Source: Candidatus Dormiibacterota bacterium | Lineage (GTDB): Bacteria > Chloroflexota > Dormibacteria > UBA8260 | Direction: 5' to 3' | NCBI GenBank assembly: GCA_955652545.1 | Contig: CATPCA010000032.1 | Location: forward strand, 1 to 7,123 | DNA length: 7,123 nucleotides | Shown: positions 5,003 to 7,123 of the stretch, one piece after another | How positions within the stretch are numbered: position 1 is the first letter of the stretch | Layout: each line of letters opens with the position of its first letter | Position numbers and translations under genes: made by a program | The notes under the pieces: generated by a model | Databases searched by the model: none | What the model was told of the DNA's origin: nothing | What the model saw: the letters and a program-made list of their open reading frames with translations, nothing else

Positions 5003-6289
5003 TCAGAGGGCGGCGCGGCGCTTCAGCTCCAGGTAGCGATTCACCAGGCGGGGCGACAGGGTGCGCGCGTCGGCGTCGATGACGTCGACGCGGCCGGCGC
5101 GCAGCAGCCGGAGCGCGTCAGCGCGGTCCGCCGCGATGCCCGTGGCGATGGCGCGGGCGTAGACGCCGGCGGCGTCCCCGGGACGCTGTCGCGCGATGTC
5201 CTCGACCGCCGGGTCGCGCACGGTGATGACCAGCGGGAGATGCCGCCGGCGCAGCAGCGCGCATTGCTGGATCAGCGCGGCCGCCTGGTCGCGGTCGACG
5301 ATGTCGGTGAAGATGGCGATCAGCGCGCGCCGGCGCTGACGGGTGCGCACCTCGGTGAGCGCGGCTGTGTAGGCCGACTCGATCTCCCCGGGTTGCAGCG
5401 GACCGACGGCGTCGAGCAGACGGCGGAGCTGCGCGGAGCCGCGCCGGGGCTCGACGGTGGTGGTGACCCCGTCGGCGAATGCAACCAGGCCGGCGCGGTC
5501 GCCGGTGCGGAGCGCCACGTGGAGGAGCAGCAGCGCCGCGTTGATGGCGTGGTCGAGCTTGGTCAGCGGTCCCGCTCCGACGCCCATGAGCCGGCCGTGG
5601 TCGATGCAGGCGATCACCGGTTGGTCGCGCTCCGGGGACAGCTCGGTGGCCATCAAACGCCCGGTGCGCGCCGTCGCTCGCCAGTTGATGAAGCGCAGGG
5701 GGTCATCCGGCACCGCCTCACGCACGCGCTCGAACTCGGTGCCGTCACCGCGGCGTCGTTGCGTGCGCACGCCCAGCTCCTGGAGCTGGCCCCGACGGGC
5801 AAGTGCTTCGTAGACGCGAACCGCGGAGATGTCGGCGTCCACCCGCACGGTCTGCGGCTCCGCCGCGCTGAAATCGCGCGTGCCCAGCCCCCACGGTCCG
5901 CGCGAGCGAACGTGGACCATGCCGAACTCGCCGTCGCCGCGGGCGCGTGGGGTGAGCGTGTACGACGCCGACCCCGCGCCTGTGACGGTGTGCAGCTGCG
6001 TTGACGCGAGCATCCTTGTGGGCGCGTCGTCGCGCAGCACCAGCGACGCGTCCCGGGGTGCGCGTACTGCCAGGGTCACCTTGTTCTTGGCGCCGACGGA
6101 GAAGAGCCGGTCACATTCGCGATGTACCTCGACGCGGTCGGCGGCGGGCGCCCGCCGCGAGTCGACGAGGACAAGGACCGCGACGACGAGGAAGAGGAGG
6201 ATTCCGAGGACGAGCAGCGCCCCCGCCGCGGCGCCGAGCGCGACCACCAGCAGCGTCGCCAGGAGCAGCGCCAGGGCGAGACGGGTCAT
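5003..6289 (-). CDS. DUF58 domain protein (VWA-like, membrane-anchored), partner of MoxR
   Basis: A 428-residue protein. Residues 4-43 form a hydrophobic hairpin of two membrane helices, followed by a beta-rich part (about 50-155) ending in RGPWGLGTRDF (130-140). The DUF58 signature lies at 180-235: RGDGTEFERVREAVPDDPLR, then FINWRATARTGRLM and ELSPERDQPV. Next is a VWA-like fold with IACIDHGRLM (226-235) at the first strand, GDRAGLVAFADGV (263-275) and LIAIFTDIVD (323-332). The usual metal-site DxSxS is replaced by DHGRL, so divalent metal binding of the classical kind is doubtful. DUF58 proteins are commonly encoded beside MoxR ATPases, which are thought to activate or remodel them, and are linked to envelope or secretion functions; the exact role is unknown. 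The ATG overlaps the moxR-type stop (ATGA), so the two are translationally coupled. Confidence 0.92.
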   Translation of the reverse strand: MTRLALALLLATLLVVALGAAAGALLVLGILLFLVVAVLVLVDSRRAPAADRVEVHRECDRLFSVGAKNKVTLAVRAPRDASLVLRDDAPTRMLASTQLHTVTGAGSASYTLTPRARGDGEFGMVHVRSRGPWGLGTRDFSAAEPQTVRVDADISAVRVYEALARRGQLQELGVRTQRRRGDGTEFERVREAVPDDPLRFINWRATARTGRLMATELSPERDQPVIACIDHGRLMGVGAGPLTKLDHAINAALLLLHVALRTGDRAGLVAFADGVTTTVEPRRGSAQLRRLLDAVGPLQPGEIESAYTAALTEVRTRQRRRALIAIFTDIVDRDQAAALIQQCALLRRRHLPLVITVRDPAVEDIARQRPGDAAGVYARAIATGIAADRADALRLLRAGRVDVIDADARTLSPRLVNRYLELKRRAAL

Positions 6290-7123
6290 CGCGGCACGGG
6301 AACCCGGGAGAGCGCCCGCTGCACCGCGCCCACCTCGTCGACCCCTTGAAGCTCGGCCTCCGGTCGCCGAACCAGGCGATGGCGCAGCGCGGGCAGGCAG
6401 ATGTCCTTGATGTCCTCGGGGATGACGAAGTCACGGCCCTGGATGGCCGCCATCGCCTTGCCGCCACGCAGCAGTGCGATCGCCCCACGCGGGCTGGCGC
6501 CGAGGCTGACGTCGGGAGAGCTTCGGGTGGCCGCGACGATCGCGGTGATGTAGGCCACCACCTCGTCCGTGACGCGGACGGCGAGAACCTCCTCGCGGGC
6601 CGCGGCCAGCGCCGCTGCGTCGATGACGGGGGTGATGCCGGCGGCGACGAGGTCGTGGGGATCGAAGCCCGCGTCGATCCGCCGGAGCATGGCCGCCTCG
6701 GTCTGCTGGTCCGGGGTGTCGACGGCGATCTTGAAGAAGAAGCGGTCGAGCTGTGCCTCGGGCAGCGGGTAGGTGCCCTCGTACTCCACCGGGTTCTGGG
6801 TGGCCACCACCATGAAGCGATCACCGAGCGGGCGGGTGGTCCCGTCGGACGTGACCTGGCGCTCCTCCATGGCCTCGAGCAACGCGGCCTGGGTCTTGGC
6901 CGGGGCGCGATTGACCTCGTCGGCGAGCAGCGTGTCGGTGAAGATCGGGCCCGCCCGGAACTCGAACTGGGCGCTGTCTGCTCGCCACACGCTGGTCCCG
7001 ATGATGTCCGAGGGAAGCAGGTCGGGGGTGAACTGCAGCCTGGTGAACCGGGCGTCGATGGCCGCCGCCGCACACCGCGCCATCAGCGTCTTGGCCGTTC
7101 CCGGGACGCCCTCGATGAGCACG
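6286..7123 (-). CDS. MoxR-family AAA+ ATPase (partial, N-terminus beyond the right edge)
   Basis: The frame is open to the right edge; 278 codons are visible and about 40-50 N-terminal residues are probably missing, since MoxR proteins are usually near 320 residues with Walker A around residue 45. The GTG at the edge encodes an internal Val, not a start. Counting from that codon: Walker A GVPGTAKT (5-12), Walker B LLADEVNRA (65-73), the MoxR-typical LLEAMEERQVT (81-91), sensor 1 ATQNPVEYEGTYPLPEAQ (107-124, Asn110), LDRFFF (125-130) and sensor 2 GASPRGAIALL (208-218, Arg212). All ATPase motifs are intact. MoxR proteins act as chaperone-like ATPases in the cytoplasm on VWA-containing partners, here most likely the DUF58 protein whose start overlaps this gene's stop by four bases. 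The promoter of the pair lies outside the window. Confidence 0.95.
   Translation of the reverse strand, partial: VLIEGVPGTAKTLMARCAAAAIDARFTRLQFTPDLLPSDIIGTSVWRADSAQFEFRAGPIFTDTLLADEVNRAPAKTQAALLEAMEERQVTSDGTTRPLGDRFMVVATQNPVEYEGTYPLPEAQLDRFFFKIAVDTPDQQTEAAMLRRIDAGFDPHDLVAAGITPVIDAAALAAAREEVLAVRVTDEVVAYITAIVAATRSSPDVSLGASPRGAIALLRGGKAMAAIQGRDFVIPEDIKDICLPALRHRLVRRPEAELQGVDEVGAVQRALSRVPVPR

Noticed and set aside
6111..7073. 320-codon open frame on the - strand in another frame of the MoxR gene
   Set aside because: Ser/Arg/Pro-rich translation typical of an off-frame read of high-GC DNA; the MoxR frame has all ATPase motifs.
1..7123. Mobile element, phage, CRISPR, tRNA or toxin-antitoxin content
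   Set aside because: No transposase or integrase motifs, no direct repeat arrays, no cloverleaf-like segments and no small toxin-like pair were seen; the genes have uniform high-GC composition.

Overview
The window is a stretch of high-GC bacterial DNA with compact, G/C-ending codon use, several GTG starts and apparently leaderless or short-leader transcripts. This points to a soil-type, high-GC Terrabacteria lineage such as Actinomycetota, Dormibacterota or high-GC Chloroflexota. The sequence does not fix the phylum. The IspH N-terminus (RGYCHGVV) resembles the Bacillus-type enzyme (RGYCYGVV, recalled, not searched) more than the usual actinobacterial form (RGYCAGV), which argues mildly against a standard actinomycete. 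No phage, insertion sequence, CRISPR array, tRNA or rRNA was seen.

Layout, left to right: (1) the last 65 codons of a secreted sialidase/BNR-like protein, + strand, ending at 200. (2) A perfect 11-bp GC hairpin at 216-241, between that gene and a convergent one. (3) A 70-residue stand-alone biotin/lipoyl carrier domain, - strand, 266-478, with a consensus ribosome binding site. (4) On the + strand from 578 to 4996, six genes closely spaced: an RDD membrane protein, a SpoIIM-family membrane protein joined to it by an ATGA overlap, ispH (non-mevalonate isoprenoid pathway), two small four-helix membrane proteins that look like diverged paralogues, and a second RDD protein with a proline-rich N-terminus. 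(5) On the - strand, converging with only 6 bp between stop codons, a DUF58 protein (5003-6289), preceded and overlapped (ATGA) by a MoxR-family AAA+ ATPase that runs off the right edge.

The main theme is the MoxR - DUF58 - SpoIIM-like - RDD gene set, an association also known from actinobacteria such as the moxR2 neighbourhood of Mycobacterium (recalled, not searched). Its partners are thought to work together at the cell envelope: a MoxR ATPase remodels or activates a VWA-like DUF58 protein, and the SpoIIM and RDD proteins form membrane parts of unknown function. Here the set is split into two convergent blocks, with ispH, two small membrane proteins and a second RDD gene between them. Nothing in the window is clearly a new system. 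The most interesting parts are this split module, the paralogous small membrane proteins and the promoter arrangement at the + strand starts.
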